DNA of 64,000 bases from Spirosoma sp. 48-14 (GTDB lineage: Bacteria > Bacteroidota > Bacteroidia > Cytophagales > Spirosomataceae): positions 47,210 to 111,209 of the forward strand of contig NZ_MKUD01000002.1 in assembly GCF_001898575.1 (NCBI RefSeq), given 5' to 3'. The notes below the pieces were generated by a model. That model worked only from the letters and a program-made list of their open reading frames with translations. It had not been told where the DNA came from and ran no database searches. Shown piece by piece: positions 7,849-17,264 of the stretch (its first letter is position 1; the number at the start of each line of letters is the position of its first letter). The translations under genes were made by a program, and so were the position numbers.

Positions 7849-8696
7849 TCATACACCAATCCCATCGTAAAGCGGAAATCGTTGTTCTGCCGACCCGGTA
7901 CAACCAGGCTTTCATAGGCGTTGGCAACCGTCGAACGCAGACTGATCACTTTTGTGAATTGAAATTGAACACTCACGCTGGCGTTCCACCGAACGTTATA
8001 TTGCCCCAAAGCGGGCTGATAATAGGCTGTATGGGTTACTTTAAAACGGTCGTTATCAAACGAATACTCACCAAACAGCCGGGTTGAATTTCGGAAGATG
8101 TTTATGTCAGCCAGCTCGATAAAATCCGTATACTCCTGCATAAGCACATCGGTAATCGAAATATATGCCCGCTTTCGGTTCAGAAGTTTATAACCCATCC
8201 CGGCGGCCACTGTCCAACGGTGGTTGATTTGCCTCAAATTGCTTCGTTCGTAGGATCCAAAGGCAAGATAATATAGCCGCTTTTCATGCCGAAACGTTGT
8301 ACGAAAATCGCCAAACCATTCTCGTTCTGCCAGGATGCCGCTTTGCTGACCATATACAAATGAGGGGTTGCTCGACAGCTTGAAGTAATTACTAAGCTGA
8401 TAATCGAAGGAGCCGGTCAGTTGAAGTAAAGTCCGATTGACGTTACCTGCGGTAATGGTACCATCGGCAGTCAGTCGATACCGGAAGATCGGATCGGGCG
8501 GCTTTACTACGGTATCCTGGTGTACTGTGGCTGCGTTGGTTGTCGTTGAGTCAGTACTGGTAGCGTTCGTTTTGGTTGAATCAGCGGTAGGCATTGAAGG
8601 TCGTAATGGGTCAGGTTGTTCAACGATCTGACCTATTGCGGGCGAACAGACGCACAGAAAACCGATAAAAAAGAGCCATAACGGGGTGTATTTCAC
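7839..8696 (-). CDS. DUF481-type outer-membrane beta-barrel protein
   Basis: 285 residues. Signal peptide (about 1-22, ending PAIGQ), a Thr/Ser/Ala-rich linker (about 30-65), then alternating beta strands (TADGTITAGNVNRTLLQLTG start, YRLTADG, VSVQFQFTKVISLRS) ending in an aromatic-poor VYEKQ. The pattern fits DUF481 (YdiY-like) barrels, whose function is not established. Its stop codon lies in the right arm of the adjacent palindrome; it runs convergent to the LysM gene. Confidence 0.7.
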   Translation of the reverse strand: MKYTPLWLFFIGFLCVCSPAIGQIVEQPDPLRPSMPTADSTKTNATSTDSTTTNAATVHQDTVVKPPDPIFRYRLTADGTITAGNVNRTLLQLTGSFDYQLSNYFKLSSNPSFVYGQQSGILAEREWFGDFRTTFRHEKRLYYLAFGSYERSNLRQINHRWTVAAGMGYKLLNRKRAYISITDVLMQEYTDFIELADINIFRNSTRLFGEYSFDNDRFKVTHTAYYQPALGQYNVRWNASVSVQFQFTKVISLRSTVANAYESLVVPGRQNNDFRFTMGLVYEKQ

Positions 8697-8797
8697 AGAA
8701 AGAGGTATTGGTGAGGTCGCAACTTAGAAAAAAAGAGCTTATTTGGCAGGTGTCAAACGACTCAATTTATCCTATAGCCCAATTAACTGACCGTACC

Positions 8798-9763
8798 ATG
8801 ACCCGCTGGGGGATTTTAGGGCCGGGCCGTATTGCCCACAAATTTGCACAGGATTTACTTACAGTGCCTGATGCCCAACTCTATGCCGTTGCCTCCTCCG
8901 ACCGGCAACGGGCGGCTGAATTTGCTGAAGCTTATTCTATCCCACATGCTTTTGGCTCATACGAAGAGCTGCTAACACTGCCAGATCTAGACGTAGTTTA
9001 TGTGGCCACGCCCCATGTCAAACATCATGAAAATGTAATGATGCTGCTGAATGGGGGTATAGCTGTATTGGGCGAGAAACCTTTCGCAATGAATGGCGAA
9101 CAGGTTGGGGGAATGGTTGAAGCGGCCCGTTCGAAAGGTGTATTTCTGATGGAAGCGCTTTGGAGCCGCTTTATGCCTGGTATTGTGTTTGCATTGGATC
9201 TGGTTAAATCGGGGGCCATAGGGAAAGTCGTTTCGGTAAAAGCTGATTTTGGCTTTAAAGCTCCATTTTTACCCGAAAAACGCTTGTTCAATAAAGCGCT
9301 TGGTGGCGGTTCTCTGCTCGATATCGGTATTTACCCCTTGTTTTTGTCATATCTAATTTTAGGGAAGCCAACTACTGTTAAGGCATCGGCAACGTTCAGT
9401 TCCACAGGTGTTGACGAACAATGTGGTATGGTGCTGACCTATGCCGACGGACAGGTGGCTTTACTGGATAGCTGCCTGCTGGCGGCTACGGATTGTCTGG
9501 GGATCATCCAAGGTGAAACGGGACAGATTCGGATTCACAGTCGATTCCATGAAACAAAAGGCATTACCCTGAATCGGGAAGATGGCACATCAGAAACATT
9601 CGCTTTCGAGCGGGATACTCACGGGTACGATTATGAAGCCAAACACGTGATGAGCTGCCTGGCTGAAGGGAAAAAGGAAAGCCCACTCTGGTCGCTCGAC
9701 GATAGCCTAAACCTCATGCAACTACTGGATGCGGTTCGAGCCGAAGCAGGAATTGTCTATTAA
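8798..9763 (+). CDS. Gfo/Idh/MocA family oxidoreductase
   Basis: 321 residues from ATG 8798 (MTRWGILGPGRIAHKFAQDL), chosen because this places the Rossmann GxGxxA motif at the N-terminus; the frame is open from 8708 but those 30 residues look non-coding. GEKPFAMN near residue 94 carries the family EKP lysine. NAD(P)-dependent oxidation or reduction of a sugar-type substrate is expected; the closest group by pattern is the trans-dihydrobenzenediol dehydrogenase/sugar-oxidoreductase type, but the substrate cannot be read from sequence. Confidence 0.85.
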   Translation: MTRWGILGPGRIAHKFAQDLLTVPDAQLYAVASSDRQRAAEFAEAYSIPHAFGSYEELLTLPDLDVVYVATPHVKHHENVMMLLNGGIAVLGEKPFAMNGEQVGGMVEAARSKGVFLMEALWSRFMPGIVFALDLVKSGAIGKVVSVKADFGFKAPFLPEKRLFNKALGGGSLLDIGIYPLFLSYLILGKPTTVKASATFSSTGVDEQCGMVLTYADGQVALLDSCLLAATDCLGIIQGETGQIRIHSRFHETKGITLNREDGTSETFAFERDTHGYDYEAKHVMSCLAEGKKESPLWSLDDSLNLMQLLDAVRAEAGIVY

Positions 9764-9776
9764 AGAATACAGTAAA

Positions 9777-9857
9777 ATGGATAATGAACACTGAATGATG
9801 AAGAACGACTGGTAGAACGTACTTACCTTTGTCCTGTATTCATCGTTCATTATCCAT
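9777..9857. repeat. Quasi-palindrome upstream of purM (AATGGATAATG family)
   Basis: Arms 9777-9796 and 9838-9857 match inversely at 18 of 20 positions, 13 of them contiguous (ATGGATAATGAAC). The 41-base loop contains an exact -7 box TACCTTTG at 9824-9831, so purM transcription probably begins in the loop and the right arm becomes the mRNA leader. Same word family as the elements at 15341-15874 and 50734-50819. Confidence 0.7.
9824..9831 (+). promoter_or_regulatory. -7 box TACCTTTG of purM
   Basis: Full match to TAnnTTTG, 40 bases before the purM start and inside the loop of the palindrome. No TTG at the ideal -33 distance. Confidence 0.55.
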
Positions 9858-9870
9858 TATTCATTGTTGA

Positions 9871-11052
9871 ATGGACCGCTATGCACAGCGCGGGGTATCC
9901 GCCAGTAAAGAAGACGTTCATAACGCGATTGCCCAGCTCGATAAGGGCCTTTTCCCAAAAGCGTTTTGTAAAATCGTACCCGACACACTTGCGGGTGATC
10001 CGGCCTTTTGTACCATTATGCATGCGGATGGGGCGGGCACAAAATCGTCACTGGCTTATCTGTACTGGCGTGAAACGGGCGATCTGAATGTCTGGAAAGG
10101 CATTGCTCAGGATGCCGTGGTGATGAATACCGACGACCTTATTTGTGTAGGTGCTACTGGTCCCATGCTCCTTTCTTCGACCATTGGGCGGAATAAAAAC
10201 CTGATACCGGGTGAAGTCATCGCCGAAATCATAAACGGTACCGAAGAAGTGCTTCAGATGCTACGTGAGCATGGTATCGAGATTTACAGTACGGGGGGCG
10301 AAACGGCCGATGTGGGTGATCTGGTTCGTACGGTTATTGTGGACAGTACGGTTATTGCCCGCATGCGACGCGATCAGGTCATCAGCAACGACCGCATTCA
10401 GGCGGGCGATGTCATTGTTGGACTAGCTTCGTTTGGGCAGGCAACCTACGAAACGAGTTATAATGGAGGCATGGGCAGTAATGGCCTGACTTCCGCCCGA
10501 CATGATGTGTTGGCCCATTACCTGGCCGATAAATATGCTGAGAGTTTCGATCCGGCCGTTGATCGCAACCTGATTTATAGCGGCTCCAAAAAACTGACGG
10601 ACACTATTGACATCGCTACTACTGATTCGCAGATAGTACACCCCACCGTTGGGCAACTAATTCTTTCGCCCACCCGTACCTATGCCCCCGTAGCCAAAGT
10701 CCTGCTGGATGAGCTTCGGCAGCAGATTCACGGTATGGTTCACTGTTCGGGAGGAGCCCAGACGAAGGTGCTTCACTTTGTCGATAACCTGCATATCATC
10801 AAGGACAATCTATTTCCTATTCCTCCTTTGTTTCAATTGATCCAAAGCGAAAGTGGAACAGCCTGGCAGGAAATGTATAAGGTGTTCAACATGGGGCATC
10901 GGCTGGAGGTTTATTTGCCGGAAGAATACGCCCAGCGTGTCATTGAGATTGCGCAATCGTTTGGTATTGATGCGCAGCTAATCGGGCATGTAGAATCCTA
11001 CGAAGGCAAGCGAGTGACCATTAAGAGCGAAGTCGGTGAATTTGTGTACTAA
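9871..11052 (+). CDS. purM: Phosphoribosylformylglycinamidine cyclo-ligase (AIR synthase)
   Basis: 393 residues, the long Bacteroidota-type PurM. MDRYAQRGVSASKEDVHNAI opens the protein; HADGAGTKSSLAYLYW near residue 50 is the ATP/FGAM-binding block and STGGETADVGD near residue 140 the second conserved acidic motif. NMGHRLEVYLP near residue 340 marks the C-terminal domain. The enzyme closes FGAM to AIR in purine synthesis. purE is nearby on the same strand with three unrelated genes in between. Confidence 0.93.
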   Translation: MDRYAQRGVSASKEDVHNAIAQLDKGLFPKAFCKIVPDTLAGDPAFCTIMHADGAGTKSSLAYLYWRETGDLNVWKGIAQDAVVMNTDDLICVGATGPMLLSSTIGRNKNLIPGEVIAEIINGTEEVLQMLREHGIEIYSTGGETADVGDLVRTVIVDSTVIARMRRDQVISNDRIQAGDVIVGLASFGQATYETSYNGGMGSNGLTSARHDVLAHYLADKYAESFDPAVDRNLIYSGSKKLTDTIDIATTDSQIVHPTVGQLILSPTRTYAPVAKVLLDELRQQIHGMVHCSGGAQTKVLHFVDNLHIIKDNLFPIPPLFQLIQSESGTAWQEMYKVFNMGHRLEVYLPEEYAQRVIEIAQSFGIDAQLIGHVESYEGKRVTIKSEVGEFVY

Positions 11053-11108
11053 GTGACTTATTCCTGTTTTGCGGTCAAATAGGCGAATTCGCTAAATAGT
11101 CCGCATAC

Positions 11109-12209
11109 ATGGGAAAACAATATACGGTTGCTGTGTTGCTGGGGTTGCTTATTGGGCAAATGGCAATGGCTCAAACGGCCCCGTTTACAGGTGCATGGAG
11201 TTTTGAAGGAAATGATAACGGAAGCTCGTCAAATCCATTGATAGCTGTTTCGTCAGTCAGCTATACGGGCGTCAATAAGATAGCGATTAATCCCTACACC
11301 AGCGGCTATGTGAACTTGGGTGTCAACATACAGAACTGGTCCACATCATTATGTAATCAAACCGAGTATGTTCAATTTTCGGTGCAGCCTCAGGGAACCG
11401 CTCACGTCACTCTAGCATCCCTTTCATTTGCCTTTTCTCGCTCTGCTCAGGGTCCTCAACAGATCTATGTTCGATCAAGTGCCGATGGGTTTGCTAGTGA
11501 TATTTACACCAATACAACCTCTACGTCTTATCAAACGGCTTCAATTACGCTCAATGGTGCGAACTTTATCAATCAATCGTCGGCTATTACCTTTCGCATT
11601 TATGCTTGTCAGCCAGCTGCTGGTGGAGGTACACTCAAGTTGGATGAAATTCAGATAAATGGTTCATCGTTGCCCGTTACGCTACTTTCATTCACGGCCA
11701 AGTCCGATGGCGACCGGGTTCAACTGGCCTGGGCAACTACCTCTGAGTATAATGCCGATACGTTTGTTGTGGAACGAAGCAGCGATTTGGGTGAGTATAA
11801 ACTAATTGGGCAAGTAGCGGCCAAAGGGACTACGAGCGAGCGACAGAGTTACAGCCTGATTGATAGCGATCCACTCCCCGGAATCAACTACTATCGGTTA
11901 AAGCAAGTTGATTTCGACGGGACGATTCATGTCTATAAGCCAATATCAGCCATTATTCAGGTGAGTGAACCCGTTATTTCGGTGTTCCCTAATCCTGCTA
12001 ATCCCGACCGTATTCATCTGCGCTTGTGGAACGCCGACGGAGCTACCGTACGCCTGGTGACTCGTACTGGACAAGCTATTGCCGGTCGATTGGAATACCA
12101 ATCTGGTGAGGCCGATTTTATTGTCGAGCGGCCGCTATCAGCAGGGTTGTACTGGCTCGACATACAGACGAATAGTCAACGGAAAGTGATTCAGGTGATG
12201 GTGCGCTAG
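11109..12209 (+). CDS. T9SS-exported protein with C-terminal sorting domain
   Basis: 366 residues. Signal peptide about 1-21 (ends AMAQ), a beta-rich N-terminal domain of unknown function to about residue 190, a segment LPVTLLSFTAKSDGDRVQLA typical of the fibronectin-like linker before T9SS domains, and a Por-type C-terminal sorting domain at about 285-366 (VFPNPANPDRIHLRL, ending RKVIQVMVR). Probably surface-displayed or secreted by the type IX system. Role unknown. Confidence 0.8.
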   Translation: MGKQYTVAVLLGLLIGQMAMAQTAPFTGAWSFEGNDNGSSSNPLIAVSSVSYTGVNKIAINPYTSGYVNLGVNIQNWSTSLCNQTEYVQFSVQPQGTAHVTLASLSFAFSRSAQGPQQIYVRSSADGFASDIYTNTTSTSYQTASITLNGANFINQSSAITFRIYACQPAAGGGTLKLDEIQINGSSLPVTLLSFTAKSDGDRVQLAWATTSEYNADTFVVERSSDLGEYKLIGQVAAKGTTSERQSYSLIDSDPLPGINYYRLKQVDFDGTIHVYKPISAIIQVSEPVISVFPNPANPDRIHLRLWNADGATVRLVTRTGQAIAGRLEYQSGEADFIVERPLSAGLYWLDIQTNSQRKVIQVMVR

Positions 12210-12216
12210 CGATAAG

Positions 12217-12251
12217 CAACTCCCCGAAAGTTTTGAATTTTCGGGGAGTTG
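12217..12251. terminator. Bidirectional terminator
   Basis: Perfect 13-base stem CAACTCCCCGAAA / TTTCGGGGAGTTG with a 9-base T/A-rich loop, placed between the convergent T9SS-protein and RND-pump genes. Confidence 0.8.
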
Positions 12252-12255
12252 ACGA

Positions 12256-15200
12256 TTATACTAACTCAGGCTCGGCTTCAACTGCTTTAACCTCAACTCG
12301 TGGCGGTAGCAATTTGTACAATACAGGCGTTACTACACGAGAAAGTAAGGTGCTGGAAATGAGCCCGCCGATAAGTACCCAGGCTAGTGGCGAATACAGC
12401 GGATTTCCTTCGATAGCGAGTGGTATTAAGCCGCCAATGGCAGTCAGTGAGGTTAAGACAATCGGCACAAATCGAATTTCGCCTGCTTCCTGAATCGCAT
12501 CTATGAGCGACATGCCTTCTTCGCGTAGATGGTTGGTGAAATCGACCAGCAGAATCGAGTTTTTGACTTCGATACCGATTAAGGCGATCAGGCCGATAAC
12601 CGCTACAAACGAGAACGGATTGCCGGTAAAATACAGCGCCAGCACCGCTCCAATAACGCCTAATGGAATCACCGACAAGACAATCAGTGTACTCTTGAAG
12701 GTGCCGAACTCTAATACCAGTACGGCAATAAATCCGAAGATAGTTATCAGGATAATTGTGCCTAACCCACCGAACGATTTCTCCCGGCTTTCGAGTTCGC
12801 CTGCCGCTTTGTAGGTAAAGCCACTGGGAAACTTCATCTTGTCCAGTTTTGCCAGCACATCGTTGAAGACATTATCGACCAGATAGCCCGTTTTTACAAA
12901 ACCCGTAATGGTTACGTAGCGGTCTTTGTCGTAGTGACGAATCTGGTTCATGCTACTCTCAAACTCCAGATCGGCAATTTGGCGAAGGGGTACGGCTGAT
13001 CCCGTTAGTGTGTTGACGTACAGATCGCTCAAAACGCGTTGATCGGCCACTTTGCCTTTGGGGAGCGTCACATTAATAGTATAATCGTCGCCGTTGGGTT
13101 CCTTAAATGTACCTACATTCAGACCAGCAATGGACAGCCGGATCGTACGGTTAACATCGGCAATCGAAATCCCTAATAAACCGGCTTTTTCTTTGTTGAT
13201 ACGTACGCGTAAATCCGTTTTCTGATTGGAAAGAGGGTTATTGACGTAAATCAGGCCGGGGGTTTGTTTGAAAGCCGCTTCTACGCGTGATACCATTACT
13301 TTTAGCGTATCGAGGTTTTCTCCAAATACACGGACAGCAACGGGCGCTTCCTGGTCGGGGCCTTGCTCGAAATCCTTTACTTCAATCTTGGCATTGGGGT
13401 AATATTTAAACCGCTCACGTAGCTTATCGATCAATACACGCTTTTCGGCTGGCTCAAGATCGACCAGCTGAACATAAAACTGAGCGTAATTAGGCGATTC
13501 ATTACGCTGAATAACGTTATAATAAATCCGGGGCTGACCACGGCCTACATTCGTTGTGATATACTTGACCTCTGGTTCGCGTTTCAATTCACCTTCTACG
13601 TAGCGAGCGACCCGGTCGGTTTCTGACAGGCTAGTGCCATCGGACGTTTCAATATTGATCAGAAACTGAGGCTTTTCCGAAGCGGGAAACAGGGCAAATC
13701 CAACCATCTTGAACATGGATAAGGCCCCGGTAAATAACACACCCGCAACCAGCAACGTAACGACCGGATGGCGTAAACCCCAGTGCAACAAACGACTATA
13801 CGACCCGCTGATGAGTTTTTTCAGTGCCCGCATAAAGATGTTACCTTCGGGGTTATGTTCTTCTTTCAAAATCCGGCTCGATAGAAAGGGAACAATAGTC
13901 AGCGAAACAAACAGCGATGCCAGAATGGTAGTGACAACGGCCATCGGCAGCGAACGAATGAAATCGCCGGAGGCTTCGGGCAGGAAAAGAAGCGGTAGAA
14001 ATGCCAGAATCAGCGTTGTTGTACAGCCAATTACGGCCAGGGTAATCTGACTGGTGGCTTTAATAGCGGCTTCGCGTTTGGAATAGCCCTCACGGAGATA
14101 ACGTTCAATATTTTCGACGACGACGATTGAATCATCGACCAGGATGCCCAAAGCCACAATAAGCCCAACAATGCTTAACTGGTTGATACTAAAGCCTAAT
14201 AGGTCGAGGCCAGCCAGCCCAATTGCCAATGACAGTGGAATCGAAATCATGACCACTATGGCTGCCCGGAATCCCAGCGGCAATAAGGTAAGTGATACCA
14301 GTAGAATAGCCAGTCCAAAATCCTGTACGAAATGATCGAGCCGTTTGTTGACACTGACCGTCTGGTCGAAGTTTTTAACAAGTGTGATATGGGGAGGTAG
14401 CGTCTTTGCAAATCGGTCAATAACTGGGTTTAATAGTTGACCTACTTTGGCAATATTTTCCCCCGTTTTTTGTCCAGCCGTTACCAATACCGCCCGATGG
14501 CCATTGAGTCGGGTAAGGTAGGTTTCGTCTTCGTAATTAAAATCAACATCGGCAACATCGCGCAGGTAAATGATTTTCTGCCCATTGGTCGATACAATCG
14601 TATTTCTAATTTCGTCGAGCGACTGATAATCACCTGATGTTTTAACGTTGAATTTTCGCGTTCCAGCCTGAATATTTCCACCCGGAATATTTAAGTTCTC
14701 GGCCTGCAAGGCACCCAGTACGCGGTTGACGGCTATGCCGTTTTGGGCCATTTTCTCGATATTGAGCGATACCCGGACAACCGATGCCGGATAACCCCAA
14801 TCTTCAGCGTTTTTGAGGCTTTTGATTTTTTCAAATTCCTTTTTCAGCTTGTCGGCATAGTCGCCCAGTTCTTTTGTAGAAGCCACTTCCGATAAAAGTG
14901 CGACCTGGACAATATTGACATCGGTGGGCGAAAATTTCTTGATGTCGATTCGGTAGATGTCGGAAGGAAGTTCGCTCTTAAGTGCATTTACTTCCCGAAT
15001 TATTTCCTGGTATTTTTCGTCAGGATCAACGCCGTAATCATATTCAATCCGAAATACGGCTAAGCCATCGTCTACGTTGGTAATAACGTGACCCATATCT
15101 TCCAGCGAATTAAAACGTGCTTCGCCTGGGTCCACGACTAGTTTCTCCATATCGAGGGCGTCGGTACCTGGATAAATGACCGCTACAATGTAGGTGGGGG

Positions 15201-15321
15201 CCGTAAATTCAGGGTCTTCGCCCCGAGGCATGTTCAGTAGTGAGTTAATGCCGAGTGCAGCTACGCCTAGAAACAGCACTAGCATAAACTGCCAGTTTTT
15301 GACGGAAAATTGAGACAGCAT
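12256..15321 (-). CDS. RND-family efflux pump, inner-membrane subunit
   Basis: 1021 residues, the normal AcrB/HAE1 length, with about 12 membrane spans and two large periplasmic loops. The start MLSQFSVKNWQFMLVLFL forms TM1, and GILVDDSIVVVENI near residue 395 carries the paired aspartates of the TM4 proton relay. It would pair with the adaptor at 15875-16942 and the TolC-like channel at 17638-19020 to pump drugs or lipophilic compounds out. Substrate is not readable. A four-helix-bundle gene now separates pump and adaptor. Confidence 0.93.
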   Translation of the reverse strand: MLSQFSVKNWQFMLVLFLGVAALGINSLLNMPRGEDPEFTAPTYIVAVIYPGTDALDMEKLVVDPGEARFNSLEDMGHVITNVDDGLAVFRIEYDYGVDPDEKYQEIIREVNALKSELPSDIYRIDIKKFSPTDVNIVQVALLSEVASTKELGDYADKLKKEFEKIKSLKNAEDWGYPASVVRVSLNIEKMAQNGIAVNRVLGALQAENLNIPGGNIQAGTRKFNVKTSGDYQSLDEIRNTIVSTNGQKIIYLRDVADVDFNYEDETYLTRLNGHRAVLVTAGQKTGENIAKVGQLLNPVIDRFAKTLPPHITLVKNFDQTVSVNKRLDHFVQDFGLAILLVSLTLLPLGFRAAIVVMISIPLSLAIGLAGLDLLGFSINQLSIVGLIVALGILVDDSIVVVENIERYLREGYSKREAAIKATSQITLAVIGCTTTLILAFLPLLFLPEASGDFIRSLPMAVVTTILASLFVSLTIVPFLSSRILKEEHNPEGNIFMRALKKLISGSYSRLLHWGLRHPVVTLLVAGVLFTGALSMFKMVGFALFPASEKPQFLINIETSDGTSLSETDRVARYVEGELKREPEVKYITTNVGRGQPRIYYNVIQRNESPNYAQFYVQLVDLEPAEKRVLIDKLRERFKYYPNAKIEVKDFEQGPDQEAPVAVRVFGENLDTLKVMVSRVEAAFKQTPGLIYVNNPLSNQKTDLRVRINKEKAGLLGISIADVNRTIRLSIAGLNVGTFKEPNGDDYTINVTLPKGKVADQRVLSDLYVNTLTGSAVPLRQIADLEFESSMNQIRHYDKDRYVTITGFVKTGYLVDNVFNDVLAKLDKMKFPSGFTYKAAGELESREKSFGGLGTIILITIFGFIAVLVLEFGTFKSTLIVLSVIPLGVIGAVLALYFTGNPFSFVAVIGLIALIGIEVKNSILLVDFTNHLREEGMSLIDAIQEAGEIRFVPIVLTSLTAIGGLIPLAIEGNPLYSPLAWVLIGGLISSTLLSRVVTPVLYKLLPPRVEVKAVEAEPELV

Positions 15322-15340
15322 AATGTATAATGATTAATGG

Positions 15341-15874
15341 AAAATGAATAATGGTCTTGCAGATTGAAAGCTAATTCGTGAGGATATCGATATAGCTCAT
15401 GGTTATACCGTCTGCACTAGCCATTACAAATTCTCTTTAGTTGTTTTTAAAATTGAGATCAGCAAACGCATTAATTCATTATTATCTGCATTCAAAGATG
15501 AAAACATGGCTTCGTCTATATAATCAGTAGCTTCCAATAAGCGGAGCCAGTATCTGGTTTCTTTAGCTTCCTTAAGTGAAATTCCAAGCTTTGAGGCAAA
15601 TTCTTTTTTAGTATAAGCGACATCTGCTTCTTCTGCATTGGCCCCAATTGCTGTACCACTTCTTAGAATTTGCTTAGCTAGAGGAGCGATATCAATGTGT
15701 TTGCTAAGAAGCCATTTATGAAGCCTAATAATTCGAATAGCAAAAGCGAATGATTTTTCAAGAATTGCATTTGGCTTGGATTCATAAGCTACTCCCGGCT
15801 CAAAAACCCAGAATTCACTATTTTGCTCTTCCATGAAATTCAGAATTTATTATCCATTCTGCATTATTCATTTT
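15341..15874. mobile_element. Split palindrome enclosing a four-helix-bundle gene
   Basis: The 13-base words AAAATGAATAATG (15341-15353) and CATTATTCATTTT (15862-15874) are exact inverted copies, flanked on both sides by more AATG/ATTAATGG words. Between them lies a complete four-helix-bundle gene. The left flank begins right after the pump start codon and the right flank abuts the adaptor stop codon. In related elements of this window the loop is only 8 to 60 bases, so the gene appears to have been placed in, or to travel in, the loop. Boundaries are approximate; no target duplication was recognised. Confidence 0.45.
15424..15834 (-). CDS. Four-helix-bundle protein (S23 / 23S-rRNA intervening-sequence family)
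   Basis: 136 residues. The core has KSFAFAIRIIRLHKWLLSK, LAKQILRSGTAIGANAEEAD near residue 70 and ASKLGISLKEAKETRYWLRL near residue 90, the signature of the S23/IVS family (TIGR02436, PF05635), related to Avd of diversity-generating retroelements. Members were first found in insertions in 23S rRNA; most have no known activity. The gene is visibly AT-rich (19 of 60 bases G+C at 15481-15540) compared with the pump genes beside it, and it is flanked by inverted repeats, both signs of transfer. Confidence 0.88.
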   Translation of the reverse strand: MEEQNSEFWVFEPGVAYESKPNAILEKSFAFAIRIIRLHKWLLSKHIDIAPLAKQILRSGTAIGANAEEADVAYTKKEFASKLGISLKEAKETRYWLRLLEATDYIDEAMFSSLNADNNELMRLLISILKTTKENL

Positions 15875-16942
15875 TCATTCTTTCACCACCACATTTGATT
15901 CTTCGGTTAGGTAGGCTGAGCCAGCCGTGACCACATCCTTCACTCCGGCCAATCCATTAGTGAGTAGTACCTTATCCCCGTCCAGAAAGCCAATCTGGAC
16001 GGGTGTCTTTCGGACGTGCAGCGGTCCGGCACCCCGGTTGTCATCGGCCAGCACATATACGAACCCCTCCTTTCCGTTACCTTCTACAATGGCTTCGACG
16101 GGAACAAGTGCATAGCTGCGGTTCTGGGCAGGTACAAGCGTTACTTTGCCAAATAGACCCGGAGCCAGTTTTGCACCACCCGCGTTGATGCTGATCTTAA
16201 CTTCATACAACTTGTTAACTGGATCGGCAGCCTGGGCCAGTTCACTCACGGTGCCTGTAAACGTTCGATCTGGGTAGGCGTCGAGTTTGATGCTGGCTTT
16301 GTTTCCGATCCGAAGTCGTGCCCAATCTTTATCGGATACACCCACGCGCACAACCCAGTCACCGGGTCGGTTCGATGAAATCAGATAAATGGGAGCGCCT
16401 GGAGCGGTTATCTCTCCTGTATTAGCGATTTTACGGGTAACAGTTCCATCGACCGTTGAGCGGATTTGGGCATAATTCTGGTTGAACTGCGCAATGGTCA
16501 GATTTTGCTTTGCTACGCTCTGGCCAGTTGTGGCATTCTGAAGCTGCTCAAGCGTGGCGGCTGTGTCGGCATACAGGCTTTTTACCCGGCTCAGATCACG
16601 TTCTGCTTTTTCGGTAGCCAGTTGGGCTTGATTGACCTGGGCATTGATTTCAGTCAGATCGAGGGTCGCCAGTAATTGACCTTTACGGACAGTTTGTCCT
16701 TCATCCACGTACATACGATTGATAATACCGCCGATTTTGAACGATAACCGGGCTTCCTGGTCAGAAGAGACCAATCCTGAAGCAATAACAGGTTCAGCGC
16801 GGACCACAGTACTTACGGGAGAGAGTTTGATAGGAACGACTGTTTCGTCGGTTTTTTCGGCTTGTTTGTTTTCGGCTTTCGTACCACACGCCCATAGCGC
16901 AATGGCGAGTAGGATTGATAGGAGAATTTGGGAGAATTTCAT
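15875..16942 (-). CDS. RND efflux periplasmic adaptor (membrane fusion lipoprotein)
   Basis: 355 residues. The N-terminus ends in a lipobox (LALWAC-like; acylated Cys19). A biotinyl-lipoyl half-motif (VDEGQTVRKGQLLATLD, near residue 80), a short coiled-coil hairpin (about 105-150), the second lipoyl half and a beta-barrel domain (RIGNKASIKLDAYPD) follow, the usual adaptor order. It links the pump to the outer channel. It has lost direct contact with both partner genes: a four-helix-bundle gene downstream and a toxin-antitoxin pair upstream. Confidence 0.92.
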   Translation of the reverse strand: MKFSQILLSILLAIALWACGTKAENKQAEKTDETVVPIKLSPVSTVVRAEPVIASGLVSSDQEARLSFKIGGIINRMYVDEGQTVRKGQLLATLDLTEINAQVNQAQLATEKAERDLSRVKSLYADTAATLEQLQNATTGQSVAKQNLTIAQFNQNYAQIRSTVDGTVTRKIANTGEITAPGAPIYLISSNRPGDWVVRVGVSDKDWARLRIGNKASIKLDAYPDRTFTGTVSELAQAADPVNKLYEVKISINAGGAKLAPGLFGKVTLVPAQNRSYALVPVEAIVEGNGKEGFVYVLADDNRGAGPLHVRKTPVQIGFLDGDKVLLTNGLAGVKDVVTAGSAYLTEESNVVVKE

Positions 16943-17009
16943 ATGCTTTCTTATTTACCAGGACACTTTTGCTAAGTTGTATTTGTTTACAGTTGTAATG
17001 CGCTCAGCT

Positions 17010-17264
17010 ATGAACCAACTCATCACCATACACCCGGATATCCAGAGTGGAACACCTGTGTTTTTCAATACACGGGTTCCAGTCAAGAACTTGTTCGATT
17101 ATGTGAAGGGAGGACATACAATTGCTGAGTTTATTGATGATTTCCCTTCGGTGAGGTTTGAGCAGGCTTTAGCAGTGCTGGATTTGGCCGAATCGACCGT
17201 AACACTTAACGCACCTGTCCGTGTTCAAACTTCTTCTCGACGAAAACCTGCCCAAAAAACTTAA
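17010..17264 (+). CDS. DUF433 antitoxin-like protein
   Basis: 84 residues from ATG 17010 (MNQLITIHPDIQSGTPVFF). An in-frame ATG four codons upstream is an alternative. The pattern HPDIQSGTPVF-TRVPVKNLFDYV-GGHTIAEFIDDFP is typical of DUF433 (PF04255), a winged-helix-like domain paired with DUF5615 PIN-like proteins. It overlaps the next gene by 44 bases, consistent with translational coupling of a toxin-antitoxin pair. It lies on the strand opposite the efflux genes on both sides. Confidence 0.85.
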   Translation: MNQLITIHPDIQSGTPVFFNTRVPVKNLFDYVKGGHTIAEFIDDFPSVRFEQALAVLDLAESTVTLNAPVRVQTSSRRKPAQKT

